Below are positions 35,774 through 46,108 of a stretch of 64,000 nt of DNA, in pieces. This stretch comes from Microbacterium sp. SA39 (GTDB taxonomy: Bacteria > Actinomycetota > Actinomycetes > Actinomycetales > Microbacteriaceae), in contig NZ_JXRU01000027.1 in NCBI RefSeq assembly GCF_000967865.1, forward strand, positions 1-64,000, given 5' to 3'. The notes under the pieces are model-generated. The model did no database searches and was not told where the DNA came from. It saw only the letters and a program-made list of their open reading frames with translations. Numbering within the stretch: the first letter of the stretch is position 1; each line of letters starts with the position of its first letter. The translations under genes were made by a program, and so were the position numbers.

Positions 35774-37414
35774 ATGTCTGATGGCCCCCTGATCGTCCAG
35801 AGCGATCGCACCGTGCTGCTCGAAGTAGCCCACGCCGACGCGGAGAGCGCACGGCACGAACTCGCGATCTTCGCCGAGCTCGAGCGTGCCCCCGAGCACA
35901 TCCACACCTACCGGATCACCCGTCTCGGGCTGTGGAACGCGCGCGCTGCAGGCCACACCGCGGAAGACATGCTGGATACGCTCGATCGCTGGTCGCGCTT
36001 CCCCGTGCCGCCCTCCGTCGCGGTGGATCTGCGCGAGACGGTGAACCGCTACGGGCGCCTGGTCATCGAGCGCGACGACGAGGGAACGCTGATCCTGCGC
36101 TCGTCCGACCCTGCGGTGCTCACCCAGGTCGCGAACAACAAACGCATCCAGCCCCTGCTGATCGGTCACCCGAACCCCGAGACCTTCGTCGTCGACGCCT
36201 GGGCGCGGGGACAGATCAAGCAGGAGCTGCTGAAGATCGGCTGGCCGGCAGAGGACCTCGCCGGCTACACGCCGGGGACCCCGCATGACATCGACCTGGC
36301 CGAGGACGGATGGCACATCCGTCCGTACCAGCAGGATGCCGTCGACGCCTTCTCGAAGGACGGCTCCGGCGTCGTGGTGCTCCCCTGCGGCGCAGGAAAG
36401 ACGATCGTGGGCGCTGGCGCCATGGCGGCGACCAAGACCACGACCCTGATCCTCGTGACGAACACGGTGTCCGCCCGACAGTGGCGCGACGAGCTGCTCA
36501 AGCGCACGAGCCTCACGGCCGAGGAGATCGGCGAGTACTCCGGCCAGGCCAAGGAGGTCAAGCCGGTCACGATCGCGACGTACCAGATCCTCACCGCGAA
36601 GCGAAAGGGCGAGTACGCGCACCTGGCGCTTCTCGACGCCCTCGACTGGGGCCTCATCGTGTACGACGAGGTGCATCTGCTCCCGGCTCCGGTGTTCAAG
36701 CTCACCGCCGACCTGCAAGCCCGGCGACGGATCGGGCTCACCGCGACTCTCGTGCGCGAGGACGGACGCGAGGGCGACGTCTTCAGCCTGATCGGCCCGA
36801 AGAGGTTCGACGCGCCGTGGAAGCAGATCGAGGCGCAGGGCTTCATCTCCCCCGCCGCCTGCTACGAGGTGCGGGTCGATCTGCCACCGAGCGACCGACT
36901 GGAGTATGCGGCCGCGACCGACGACGAGCGGTATCGTCTCGCGGCATCCGCGCCGGCCAAGGTGCAGGCGGTCCGCGAGCTGATAGCGAAGCACCCCGGT
37001 GAGCGCATCCTCGTGATCGGGCAGTATCTCGATCAGCTCGAGTCTCTCTCTGCCGCGCTCGACGCTCCGCAGATCACCGGCGCGACCCCCGTGGACGAAC
37101 GGGAGGAGTTGTACCGGCAGTTCCGCGAGGGCGAGATCTCGCTGCTCGTCGTCTCGAAGGTGGCGAACTTCTCGATCGACCTGCCCGAGGCGTCCGTCGC
37201 CATTCAGGTGTCCGGCTCGTTCGGCTCCCGCCAGGAGGAGGCGCAGCGCCTCGGTCGCCTGCTGCGACCCAAGCAGTCCGGGCACACGGCGAGCTTCTAC
37301 ACGCTCGTGGCCCGCGACACGATCGATCAGGACTACGCACAGAATCGTCAGCGCTTCCTCGCCGAGCAGGGATACAGCTACACGATCATGGACGCCGACG
37401 CGATCGCAGCCTGA
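35774..37414 (+). CDS. XPB-type SF2 DNA helicase
   Basis: The 546 aa helicase has the N-terminal XPB domain (GPLIVQSDRTVLLEVAHADA), then SF2 motifs: Q-like IRPYQQDAV, Walker A LPCGAGKTIVGAG, VTNTVSARQWRDEL, YDEVHLLPAPVF (DEVH box), LTATLVREDGREGD, and motif VI QEEAQRLGRLLRP. RED motif (VREDG) and the thumb-like insertion are typical of XPB. Archaeal and actinobacterial XPB unwind or remodel DNA in repair. Confidence 0.95.
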   Translation: MSDGPLIVQSDRTVLLEVAHADAESARHELAIFAELERAPEHIHTYRITRLGLWNARAAGHTAEDMLDTLDRWSRFPVPPSVAVDLRETVNRYGRLVIERDDEGTLILRSSDPAVLTQVANNKRIQPLLIGHPNPETFVVDAWARGQIKQELLKIGWPAEDLAGYTPGTPHDIDLAEDGWHIRPYQQDAVDAFSKDGSGVVVLPCGAGKTIVGAGAMAATKTTTLILVTNTVSARQWRDELLKRTSLTAEEIGEYSGQAKEVKPVTIATYQILTAKRKGEYAHLALLDALDWGLIVYDEVHLLPAPVFKLTADLQARRRIGLTATLVREDGREGDVFSLIGPKRFDAPWKQIEAQGFISPAACYEVRVDLPPSDRLEYAAATDDERYRLAASAPAKVQAVRELIAKHPGERILVIGQYLDQLESLSAALDAPQITGATPVDEREELYRQFREGEISLLVVSKVANFSIDLPEASVAIQVSGSFGSRQEEAQRLGRLLRPKQSGHTASFYTLVARDTIDQDYAQNRQRFLAEQGYSYTIMDADAIAA

Positions 37415-37431
37415 CCTGCGCGGCGCACGCC

Positions 37432-38388
37432 TCAGCCGTGGAGCACCGGCTCCAGGTGATGTGTGCCGTCCGCTCCGCGGGAGACCGTGGCGGGCGGCGC
37501 GATGGCCGTTCGCGCGACTCCCAGTCCGCCGGCCCAGCGGTCGGCCAAGAACGCGAAGACGACCATCGCAGCCGTGGAGGCCAGGAGATCGACGGGCGTT
37601 CCGGTGGTGGCGTTCGCGTCGACCATGCCGACCGAGCCGAACAGGAAGATCAGCACGTTGTTGACGAGGTGCAGCGCGATGGCCGCCTCGAGGCCGCCCG
37701 TGCGCCAGGTCAGCCAGGCGGCGACGACCGCGAAGACGCCCACGCTCGCAGCGCCCCAGACGTCGTATCCGTGACCGAGCACGAAGAGCGGGACCGGCAG
37801 CAGGATCGCGAACGCCGGATGCCGCAGCCAGCCGCCGACGAGCTGCATGAGGTAGCCGCGGAAGACGTACTCCTCGGCTGCGGCCTGGAACGGGATCAGC
37901 AGCAGCACGAGCAGCACCATGGTCCACAGGCCCGGGTGCGAGAAGTCCGGCGTCACATCGGTCCCCGTCGCCGCCGATACCGCCAGAGACACGGCGAAGT
38001 ACACCGCGAAGACCCCGAGGGCGAGCAACAGGCTCCTGCCGAGCCAGCCGAGGCGCAGACGGCCGGTGACCGATGACAACAGCCCCACGCCGCGACCTTC
38101 GACGATGCGCGAGGCGAGCAGCAGCGGTGGGATCATCAGGATGAGCGGCAGAACCAGCGCCACGAGGAGCCAGGGCCGGTCGAGGTCGAAGAACGCCATC
38201 GTGCCCAGCAGGGACTGCACCTCGGCGCCCCATTCCGGCACCAGCGCGGAGACGATGCCGACGGGCACGAGCACCATGAGCAGGATCACCACGTAGAACA
38301 CGAGGGCAAGAAGCGCGGTCAGCAGCATCCGCCACCAGCGATATCGGGGTCGCAGATGTGCCAGGCGGTGGAATGCGATCCAACTCAT
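37432..38388 (-). CDS. CPBP-family intramembrane metalloprotease
   Basis: The 318 aa polytopic membrane protein carries the CPBP (CAAX protease/bacteriocin-processing, Abi) motifs: AAAEEYVFRGYLMQLVGG (EExxxR), LFVLGHGYDVWG (F..xH) and IALHLVNNVLIF (HxxxN). These residues bind the catalytic metal in the membrane. The substrate is unknown. The C-terminal tail (REGADGTHHLEPVLHG-like) is polar. The start faces the two-component gene pair with 93 nt between starts. Confidence 0.88.
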   Translation of the reverse strand: MSWIAFHRLAHLRPRYRWWRMLLTALLALVFYVVILLMVLVPVGIVSALVPEWGAEVQSLLGTMAFFDLDRPWLLVALVLPLILMIPPLLLASRIVEGRGVGLLSSVTGRLRLGWLGRSLLLALGVFAVYFAVSLAVSAATGTDVTPDFSHPGLWTMVLLVLLLIPFQAAAEEYVFRGYLMQLVGGWLRHPAFAILLPVPLFVLGHGYDVWGAASVGVFAVVAAWLTWRTGGLEAAIALHLVNNVLIFLFGSVGMVDANATTGTPVDLLASTAAMVVFAFLADRWAGGLGVARTAIAPPATVSRGADGTHHLEPVLHG

Positions 38389-38481
38389 CCCTCGATCCTT
38401 CCGGGTGCACCTGTGCATCGCATCTGCGCCGTTCCGGACAATAGTCAGCATCCCCATGGCCGAAGTCACCATAATGGGGAC

Positions 38482-39174
38482 ATGACTGATGCGCGCATCC
38501 TGGTCGTCGATGACGAGCCCAACATCCGCGACCTGCTCTCCACAGGTCTCAGCTTCGCCGGGTTCCAGGTGAAGACGGTGGCCAACGGCGCCGCCACCAT
38601 CTCGGCCGTCCTCGAGGAGGAGCCGGACCTCATCATCCTCGACGTCATGCTCCCCGACATGAACGGGTTCAGTGTGACGAAGCGGCTCCGCGGTGCCGGT
38701 TTCACCGCGCCCATCCTGTTCCTCACGGCGAAGGACGGCACCGAAGACAAGATCGAGGGACTCAACGCCGGTGGCGACGACTACGTCACCAAGCCCTTCA
38801 GCCTCGACGAGATCGTCGCCAGGGCGCAGGCCATCCTCCGCCGCACGATGCAGGCAGACGAGGAGTCGGTCATCCGCGCCGGGGAACTGTCGATGGATCA
38901 GGACACGCACGACGTCCATGTCGGCAAGGAGGCCATCGAGCTCAGCCCCACCGAGTTCAAGCTGCTGCGCTACCTGATGCTCAACCCGAACCGCGTGCTG
39001 TCCAAGGCGCAGATCCTCGATCACGTGTGGGAATACGACTTCAACGGCGATGCCGGCATCGTCGAGAGCTACATCTCCTATCTCCGCCGCAAGATCGATC
39101 CGCACACCGAGGAATCGCTGATCCAGACCAAGCGCGGTTTCGGCTACATGCTCAAGGTCGGCAAGACGGCCTGA
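38482..39174 (+). CDS. OmpR-family response regulator
   Basis: The 230 aa protein has a receiver domain (ILVVDDEPNIRDLLS, phospho-Asp in LIILDVMLPDMNG, Lys in DYVTKPFSLDE) and an OmpR winged helix (ELSPTEFKLLRYLMLNPNRV, IVESYISYLRRKID). CATAAT at 38470-38475 ends 6 nt before the ATG, so it may be leaderless. The cognate kinase gene follows after 58 nt. It resembles TrcR/MprA-type regulators but I would not name it. Confidence 0.92.
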   Translation: MTDARILVVDDEPNIRDLLSTGLSFAGFQVKTVANGAATISAVLEEEPDLIILDVMLPDMNGFSVTKRLRGAGFTAPILFLTAKDGTEDKIEGLNAGGDDYVTKPFSLDEIVARAQAILRRTMQADEESVIRAGELSMDQDTHDVHVGKEAIELSPTEFKLLRYLMLNPNRVLSKAQILDHVWEYDFNGDAGIVESYISYLRRKIDPHTEESLIQTKRGFGYMLKVGKTA

Positions 39175-39232
39175 CCACCGCACCACACTCGATGCCGCTC
39201 GACGGCGAAGACGCCGCACACGGGAGGACCGC

Positions 39233-40933
39233 ATGGCGCACAGGCCCGATGCGGTCACCGGATGGTGGCGTCGCACGAGCCTGAGGGCGAAGGTCACCGG
39301 CGTCACCGTCGCCGTTCTCGCACTCGGGTTGCTCGTCGCCGGAATCGGCACGGTACCGATTCTGCGATCCGCACTCGTTCAGAACATCGACGCGCAGCTT
39401 CCCGCGCTCGTGTCGAGCGATCTGGTCGAGCGATACTTCGATCCCACCGTGGTCGACGGCTCGACGATCTACACGGCGAAGGACGAGCGGCCGCGCGACT
39501 TCGCCTTCGCCGTCTACGACGCCGAGGGCATACGGCAGGCGTCCACCGGGGGGTCGAGCGAGGAGGCTCCGCTCTTCCCCGAGACCTACTCGCTGCAGAA
39601 GGCGCAATCCGAGGCCGATACGGTCTTCGATCTCCCGGGGCAGGGCAAAGCGATGTACCGCGCCGCGGTGGCGACGCAGAACTCCGAGGGCGGAGGTCTG
39701 CGGGTTCAGATGGTCGCGATGCCGCTCTCGGAAGTCGACAGCATCATCAGCAAGTACTTCGGCATTTACATCACGATCGCGTTGATCACCATCCTCATCG
39801 CGGCGCTCCTCACCCGCGGGCTGGTCACGCTCACCTTCCGCCGACTCGGCCAGGTCGAGGCGACTGCCATGTCGATCGCAGCGGGCGATTTCCGGCAGCG
39901 CCTCACCGACCTCGAGCCGACCACCGAGGTAGGACGGCTGAACAGTGCCATCAACACGATGCTCGACCGCGTCGACGGCTCCCTCGCGCAGCGCGATCGG
40001 ACGGTGCAGCACATGCGCCGGTTCATCGGTGACGCCAGCCATGAACTGCGCACTCCCCTCGTGAGCGTTCGCGGCTACGCGGAGCTGTACCGGATGGGGG
40101 CGATCCAGGGCGAGGAGGACACGGCGCGCGCCATGGAACGCATCGAGAAGGAGGCGATCCGGATGGGCGTCCTCGTCGAGGATCTGCTCGCGCTCGCCCG
40201 CCTCGACGAAGAACGCGAGCCCGCGATCGAACCACTGGATCTGCGTCCGATCGCTCGTGATGCGGCGCTCGACGTGCGGGCAGCGGCGCCGGGCCGCACC
40301 GTGACGGTCATCGACCGCACCGTCGCGGTCTCACTGCCCGTGATCACACTCAGCACCCCGGTTCCGGAACCGCAGACGGCGTCGACGGCCACTCATGGTC
40401 CCCGCGGTCTCTCACGGGCTGCTCTCGCGCGGCTGCGGCGCCGGCCGCGTCAACCGGAGCAGCCGCCCGCCATCGACTTCACGGAGGTCCCCGACCTCCC
40501 CGTGCGCACTCCGCCCATCGTTCTCGGCGAGGAGAACAAGGTGCGCCAGGTGGTCACGAACCTGCTCGGCAATGCGCGGAGATTCTCGCCGGAGGACGGT
40601 CCGATCGAGATCGTCGTCGACTCCGACCGGGTTCGAGGCACGGGGAGCATCGCGGTCGTGGACCACGGCGAGGGCATTCCCCCGCAGATCCGCGAACAGA
40701 TCTTCGAGCGGTTCTGGCGCGCCGACACCTCGCGCGCCAGAGAGACCGGCGGGTCGGGACTCGGGCTCGCGATCGTGGCGTCGATCGTGAAGGCCCTTCA
40801 CGGCGCGGTCACGGTCTCGGAGACACCGGGCGGTGGCGCGACGTTCACGGTCACCTTCCCCCTCGCTCCGTCGCGCGCCACACCCGCGCACCTGCTCGAA
40901 GACACGCAGCCTCTCGATCGCCTCGAGCTGTAG
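39233..40933 (+). CDS. HAMP-containing sensor histidine kinase
   Basis: The 566 aa membrane kinase has helix 1 (GVTVAVLALGLLVAGIGTV), an external sensor of about 130 residues, helix 2 (YITIALITILIAALLTRGL), HAMP, the phospho-acceptor box FIGDASHELRTPLVSVRGYA, and the ATPase domain (NLLGNARRFSPED, DHGEGIPPQIREQIF, ETGGSGLGLAIV). A proline/arginine-rich insertion of about 60 residues (RAALARLRRRPRQPEQPP) separates acceptor and ATPase domains, which is unusual. It pairs with the preceding response regulator. Confidence 0.92.
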   Translation: MAHRPDAVTGWWRRTSLRAKVTGVTVAVLALGLLVAGIGTVPILRSALVQNIDAQLPALVSSDLVERYFDPTVVDGSTIYTAKDERPRDFAFAVYDAEGIRQASTGGSSEEAPLFPETYSLQKAQSEADTVFDLPGQGKAMYRAAVATQNSEGGGLRVQMVAMPLSEVDSIISKYFGIYITIALITILIAALLTRGLVTLTFRRLGQVEATAMSIAAGDFRQRLTDLEPTTEVGRLNSAINTMLDRVDGSLAQRDRTVQHMRRFIGDASHELRTPLVSVRGYAELYRMGAIQGEEDTARAMERIEKEAIRMGVLVEDLLALARLDEEREPAIEPLDLRPIARDAALDVRAAAPGRTVTVIDRTVAVSLPVITLSTPVPEPQTASTATHGPRGLSRAALARLRRRPRQPEQPPAIDFTEVPDLPVRTPPIVLGEENKVRQVVTNLLGNARRFSPEDGPIEIVVDSDRVRGTGSIAVVDHGEGIPPQIREQIFERFWRADTSRARETGGSGLGLAIVASIVKALHGAVTVSETPGGGATFTVTFPLAPSRATPAHLLEDTQPLDRLEL

Positions 40934-41056
40934 GGACTCCCTGCACCGGCACCGCCCGATGTCGGTTCTGCACAGCTGCCGACGAATCGCACGCCGACGA
41001 CGGATGCCGTCACCCGCCGCCGCATAACGTCGGAGCTCCAACGAGAAGGAGTTCCC

Positions 41057-41344
41057 ATGTCTGTCTTCACCGTCGACACCGACGCCGTCGAATCCGCACA
41101 CGCGGCCACCAGAGCCACGATGGAACGGCTGCGCGGCGAATCGACCACCCTAATGGCGCAGCTTCGACAGCTGCAGTCGTCGTGGATGGGAAACGCATCC
41201 AATGCGTTCCAGAGCTGCGCCGAGCAGTGGCAGGGCGCGCAGCTGCACGTCGAGCAGGTGCTCGACTCGATCGGCACCTCGCTCGGCTCGGCTGCCGTGC
41301 AGTACGCGGATGCCGATCAGTACTCGGCGAGCCTCTTCCGCTGA
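41057..41344 (+). CDS. WXG100-family protein (ESAT-6-like)
   Basis: The 95 aa helical hairpin carries WMGNASNAF, the WxG turn, and the usual length of about 100 aa. Such proteins are exported as dimers by type VII secretion. The C-terminus (YADADQYSASLFR) lacks an obvious YxxxD/E signal in the standard place, although YADAD is close. No ESX machinery is in the window. GAAGGAG precedes the ATG. Confidence 0.88.
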   Translation: MSVFTVDTDAVESAHAATRATMERLRGESTTLMAQLRQLQSSWMGNASNAFQSCAEQWQGAQLHVEQVLDSIGTSLGSAAVQYADADQYSASLFR

Positions 41345-41371
41345 GAGTCGGGCGCACAGCCCTTCGAAACG

Positions 41372-41405
41372 CAGAACGCCCCCGGCCGGAGCCGGGGGCG
41401 TTCTG
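41372..41405. terminator. Bidirectional terminator between WXG100 and groEL genes
   Basis: CAGAACGCCCCCGGC and its perfect complement flank a CGGA loop between the convergent genes. The stem is 15 bp and very GC-rich. Confidence 0.8.
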
Positions 41406-41419
41406 TCAAGCGGGGTGGA

Positions 41420-43075
<1,656 letters not shown>

Positions 43076-43076
43076 T

Positions 43077-43103
43077 TAGCACTCAGAGTGTGCGAGTGCT
43101 AAC
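43077..43103 (-). promoter_or_regulatory. CIRCE element, proximal, perfect
   Basis: TTAGCACTC-N9-GAGTGCTAA is an exact match to the HrcA operator, 38 nt upstream of the groEL start. HrcA binding represses groEL until heat or unfolded protein inactivates it. Confidence 0.95.
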
Positions 43104-43111
43104 GCCATTCT

Positions 43112-43137
43112 GGCACTCGACCCCTTCGAGTGCAAGC
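43112..43137 (-). promoter_or_regulatory. CIRCE-like element, distal, imperfect
   Basis: TGGCACTC-N9-GAGTGCAAG keeps the central GCACTC/GAGTGC arms and 9 nt spacer, but the outer bases deviate. It lies 8 nt beyond the first CIRCE, giving a tandem operator. Confidence 0.7.
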
Positions 43138-43163
43138 CGCCGGACGAGGGGCGTCTGCCGAGG

Positions 43164-43742
43164 TCAGGGGGCGGGTGTCTCGGCGGGCGTCTCGGGCACG
43201 GTGGTCGCTCGATCGAGGCCGATCACGACCGTGAGCTGCTTGGCGCCGGTGTCGTTGAGCGCTGCGTAGAAGTCACTCTGCTGCACCTCCGCACCCCCGA
43301 TCACACCGGCCAGGCCGATCGCCGCGAGCTCGTCCTCCTCAGCCACGTAATAGACGGTGGTGGTGGCGAAGTCCTGGCTCGCGCTGTCGCTCGCGAAGAC
43401 GCTGTCTGCGGCCCAGCCTCCGTTGATCAGGACATCCCGCATCTGCGTGTCCAGGCCCTCTTCGGGGGTCGCGTTGAGGATCATCACCGAGATGGTGGTG
43501 TCGACGACACCGGTCTCCTCGGGGGTCGGCACCGCGCTCGGCACCGCCTCGGGGAACAGTGAGATGCGCCCCATGACCACGAGGGAGCCGAAGATGCCGG
43601 CGATGATGAGCACGAGGGCCGCGACGAACGACCACAGCAGCACGACCCAGCCGTTCATTCCGGGGACCTCGGCGCGGTGCGCCCCTACACGTCCGGAAGA
43701 ACGGGGGACGTCATCGAAGCGATCGCTGCTGGGCTTGGACAC
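43164..43742 (-). CDS. LytR C-terminal domain membrane protein
   Basis: The 192 aa protein (GTG start) has a short cytosolic part, one membrane helix (VVLLWSFVAALVLIIAGIFG) and an external LytR_C domain of about 90 residues (ISVMILNATPEEGLDTQMRD, then TTVYYVAEEDELAAIGLAGV). The LCP phosphotransferase domain normally found before LytR_C is absent. Function unknown, probably at the cell envelope. It ends in a Pro/Thr/Glu-rich tail. Confidence 0.85.
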   Translation of the reverse strand: MSKPSSDRFDDVPRSSGRVGAHRAEVPGMNGWVVLLWSFVAALVLIIAGIFGSLVVMGRISLFPEAVPSAVPTPEETGVVDTTISVMILNATPEEGLDTQMRDVLINGGWAADSVFASDSASQDFATTTVYYVAEEDELAAIGLAGVIGGAEVQQSDFYAALNDTGAKQLTVVIGLDRATTVPETPAETPAP

Positions 43743-43812
43743 CCCTCGATGCTAGCGGCACGTTCCTGTCATTCCCTTCGGCGGCGCGGAGCGGGATCGC
43801 GAGCGTCCGGGA

Positions 43813-44070
43813 TCAGCCGACGAATCTCGGGGTGCGGGCGGTACGTCCGGCGGCACGCGTGTCGCGGATGCGCCGGAGCCGCCGCACCAGCATCGGGTCG
43901 TATTCGAGGGCGGTGTCGGACTCGATCAGGCGCCCGAGCAGCTGGTAGTAGCGAGCCGCGCTCATGCCGAGCTGGGCGCGGATGATCTCTTCCTTCGCCC
44001 CGCCGTGACGCGGCCAGGACGCCTCGAGGGCGAGGATCGCGCGATCACGTTCCGTGAGGTCTCCGAGCAT
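43813..44070 (-). CDS. DUF3263 protein
   Basis: The 85 aa protein matches the small actinobacterial DUF3263 family: LTERDRAILALEASWPRHGG, KEEIIRAQLGMSAARYYQLL and LRRIRDTRAAGR. A helix-turn-helix-like shape (AKEEIIRAQLGMSAARYYQL) suggests DNA binding, which has not been shown to my knowledge. It lies 9 nt upstream of nothing on the same strand other than LytR_C, with which it may be co-transcribed. Confidence 0.88.
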   Translation of the reverse strand: MLGDLTERDRAILALEASWPRHGGAKEEIIRAQLGMSAARYYQLLGRLIESDTALEYDPMLVRRLRRIRDTRAAGRTARTPRFVG

Positions 44071-44079
44071 GGCTCCAGG

Positions 44080-45072
44080 TTAGGACGCAGCCGTCGAATC
44101 GGACGCGCGCCACTCCCACCATCGCCCGAGCGGATCCGCGGCAGCGCGGACGCGCCCGTCGAGCGCGACCACGAACCCCGGCCAGTCCGCAGCCTCGACC
44201 CGAGGCTCCCACACGTCCAGCAGACCGGGTGGGTCGATGGTGACCCACCGTGCGCGCAGACGGAAGATGCGTTCGACCAGTTCTTCGCGAGCTGCTCGCG
44301 GAATGTGCACGAGCACTCCGGGCGTCGTGATGACGAGCGTCGCCCCCGGAGGAGCCTCCGCGGCGAGCGCTTCGAGCCCTGCCAGAGCGTCTCCGGCGAC
44401 GAGATGCGGAGGATCGGATGCCACGACGTCGAGCGCCGCCCCGATGCGCTCCTCCCGTCCGGTCTCCCCCGGCCACACGAGGGCTGTCAGCCACCGGCGG
44501 TCCCGTTCGTCCGCGGCATCGAGCGGCGCGAGGTCGATACCCGCTCGCCAGACGACCTCCGGCAGGCGCAGCGGAGGGATCTCTCCCGTCACGCGGCTCT
44601 CGAGGACCACGCTCGAGACCCCGTCCGCCGGGTCGAGGGCTACCCGAAGCCGACCGTCCTCCCCCTCGAACCGATAGGAGTATCGGTCGGGATAAAGGCA
44701 GAGTCCGGCGGAGGCACCGATCTCGAGCAGGGCTACCGGCCCGTCGATCTCCGCCAACACCGGCAGCAGGGCGGCCAGCCGCAGCGGTTCGTTGGTCTGA
44801 AGCTGCCGCGCCGTGCATTCCGCCACGAGGTCATCGGCGTGCCGAACCACGAACCGCCGCCATGCCGGGTATCCCTCGAGCCCGGCGCCGAGCATCCGCG
44901 ACACCGCGAACACGAGAGGCGGCTGCCGCCGGTTCTCCGGGATCCGGGCGATGAGCCGCTGCACCTCGGGGTCGGAGGCAACGCCGGCCGCCCACTCTTC
45001 GTACAGCGCACTGCGGCCGGGAGCCTCCTCCTTGGCGAAGCGCGCGTAGCGCTGCTGGACAGCATCCGTCAT
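44080..45072 (-). CDS. DUF2332 protein
   Basis: The 330 aa protein matches DUF2332: QQRYARFAKEEAPGRSALYE, ALLPVLAEIDGPVALLEIGA, SAGLCLYPDRYSYRFEG and WRAGIDLAPLDAADERDRRW. The LLEIGASAGLCL segment looks like a Rossmann methyltransferase motif I, but no methyl-transfer function is established. It is followed after 9 nt by the DUF3263 gene on the same strand and diverges from msrB. Confidence 0.85.
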   Translation of the reverse strand: MTDAVQQRYARFAKEEAPGRSALYEEWAAGVASDPEVQRLIARIPENRRQPPLVFAVSRMLGAGLEGYPAWRRFVVRHADDLVAECTARQLQTNEPLRLAALLPVLAEIDGPVALLEIGASAGLCLYPDRYSYRFEGEDGRLRVALDPADGVSSVVLESRVTGEIPPLRLPEVVWRAGIDLAPLDAADERDRRWLTALVWPGETGREERIGAALDVVASDPPHLVAGDALAGLEALAAEAPPGATLVITTPGVLVHIPRAAREELVERIFRLRARWVTIDPPGLLDVWEPRVEAADWPGFVVALDGRVRAAADPLGRWWEWRASDSTAAS

Positions 45073-45143
45073 CCGTCCATTGTGACGCGGCGCACCCGAA
45101 GGTCCGCGCGACGGGAGAGAATGGAGGGGACTCAGGAGGACAT

Positions 45144-45548
45144 ATGTCGTACAGCGTGGACAAGACCGAAGACGAATGGCGCGAAGAGCTCGGCGACGAG
45201 CAGTACGCCGTGCTGCGCCAGGCCGCGACGGAGCGCGCCTGGACGGGCGAGCTGCTCGACGAATCACGTTCCGGGCTCTACACCTGCGGAGCCTGCGATG
45301 CCGAGCTCTTCAAGAGCGGCACGAAGTTCGATTCCGGGTGCGGCTGGCCCAGCTTCTACGAGTCGATCCGCCCGGAAGCGGTCCAGCTCATCGAGGACTC
45401 GAGCCTGGGCATGGTGCGCACGGAGGTGCGCTGCGCCAACTGCGGCTCGCACCTCGGTCACGTCTTCCCGGACGGATTCGGAACGCCCACGGGTGATCGC
45501 TACTGCATGAACTCGATCGCGATGAACTTCACCCCCGACGAGTCGTGA
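45144..45548 (+). CDS. msrB: Peptide-methionine (R)-S-oxide reductase MsrB
   Basis: The 134 aa enzyme reduces methionine-R-sulfoxide in oxidised proteins. Zinc pairs CGACDAE and CANCGSHLGHVF, the substrate loop CGWPSFYESI and the catalytic cysteine in RYCMNSIAMNF are all present. AGGAGGACAT directly precedes the ATG. The next gene starts within its stop (GTGA). Confidence 0.96.
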   Translation: MSYSVDKTEDEWREELGDEQYAVLRQAATERAWTGELLDESRSGLYTCGACDAELFKSGTKFDSGCGWPSFYESIRPEAVQLIEDSSLGMVRTEVRCANCGSHLGHVFPDGFGTPTGDRYCMNSIAMNFTPDES

Positions 45549-46105
45549 GCGCACTCGACGCCGTCCGGGCGCGTCAGTCCTGGTCGAAGGTCGAAGACAC
45601 CGCCCCGTCGCGGGAAGAGCTGCTCACGTTCGTCGCGGCCGCGGGCCGAGTCGCTGATCACTCCTCGCTCCGCCCCTGGCGACTGATCGAGTTGCGCGGA
45701 GCAGACCGCGAAGTGCTCGGCGCTGCCATCGCCAAGGCGGAGGGCGACAAGTCTCCGTCCACCAAGCCGCTGCGCGCGCCTCTGCTCATCGCCGTCGTCG
45801 CCAGCTATCGCAAGAGCGAGAAGGTCCCGCGCTGGGAGCAGGAGGCGGTCGCCTCGGGCGTGGCCCACGTGCTGAGTCTGCTGCTCGATGAGGCCGGGTG
45901 GGGCGTGCTCTGGCGCACCGGGCACTACACCCGGTCGAAGGCCGTCGCGAAGGCCCACGGGCTCGGCAAGAACGAAGAGCTCCTCGGCTGGCTGTATGTC
46001 GGCCGCAAGCCGTCCGGACGCAGGCCCGGTCGACGGAAGGCCGTCGATGCGCGGAAGCTGGTCACCCGGATGCCGAAGAAGTCCAAGAAGCCGAAGAGCA
46101 AGTAG
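45545..46105 (+). CDS. Nitroreductase-family oxidoreductase
   Basis: The 186 aa protein has the FMN-binding nitroreductase fold in short form: AVRARQSWSKVEDTAPSREE, HSSLRPWRLIELRG (FMN site), then DEAGWGVLWRTGHYTRSKAV and GLGKNEELLGWLYVG. The C-terminus is lysine/arginine-rich (MPKKSKKPKSK). It is translationally coupled to msrB, so a role in redox defence is plausible. The substrate is unknown. Confidence 0.85.
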   Translation: MSALDAVRARQSWSKVEDTAPSREELLTFVAAAGRVADHSSLRPWRLIELRGADREVLGAAIAKAEGDKSPSTKPLRAPLLIAVVASYRKSEKVPRWEQEAVASGVAHVLSLLLDEAGWGVLWRTGHYTRSKAVAKAHGLGKNEELLGWLYVGRKPSGRRPGRRKAVDARKLVTRMPKKSKKPKSK

Positions 46106-46108
46106 ATC

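Noticed and set aside
35582-38410. 942-codon open frame on the minus strand
   Set aside because: It covers XPB and its neighbours in antisense; no recognisable domain, and the sense-strand proteins are certain.
40380-40500. Frameshift inside the sensor kinase
   Set aside because: The Pro/Arg-rich stretch looks out of place, but the frame stays open and the ATPase domain continues in the same frame, so it is an insertion and not a break.
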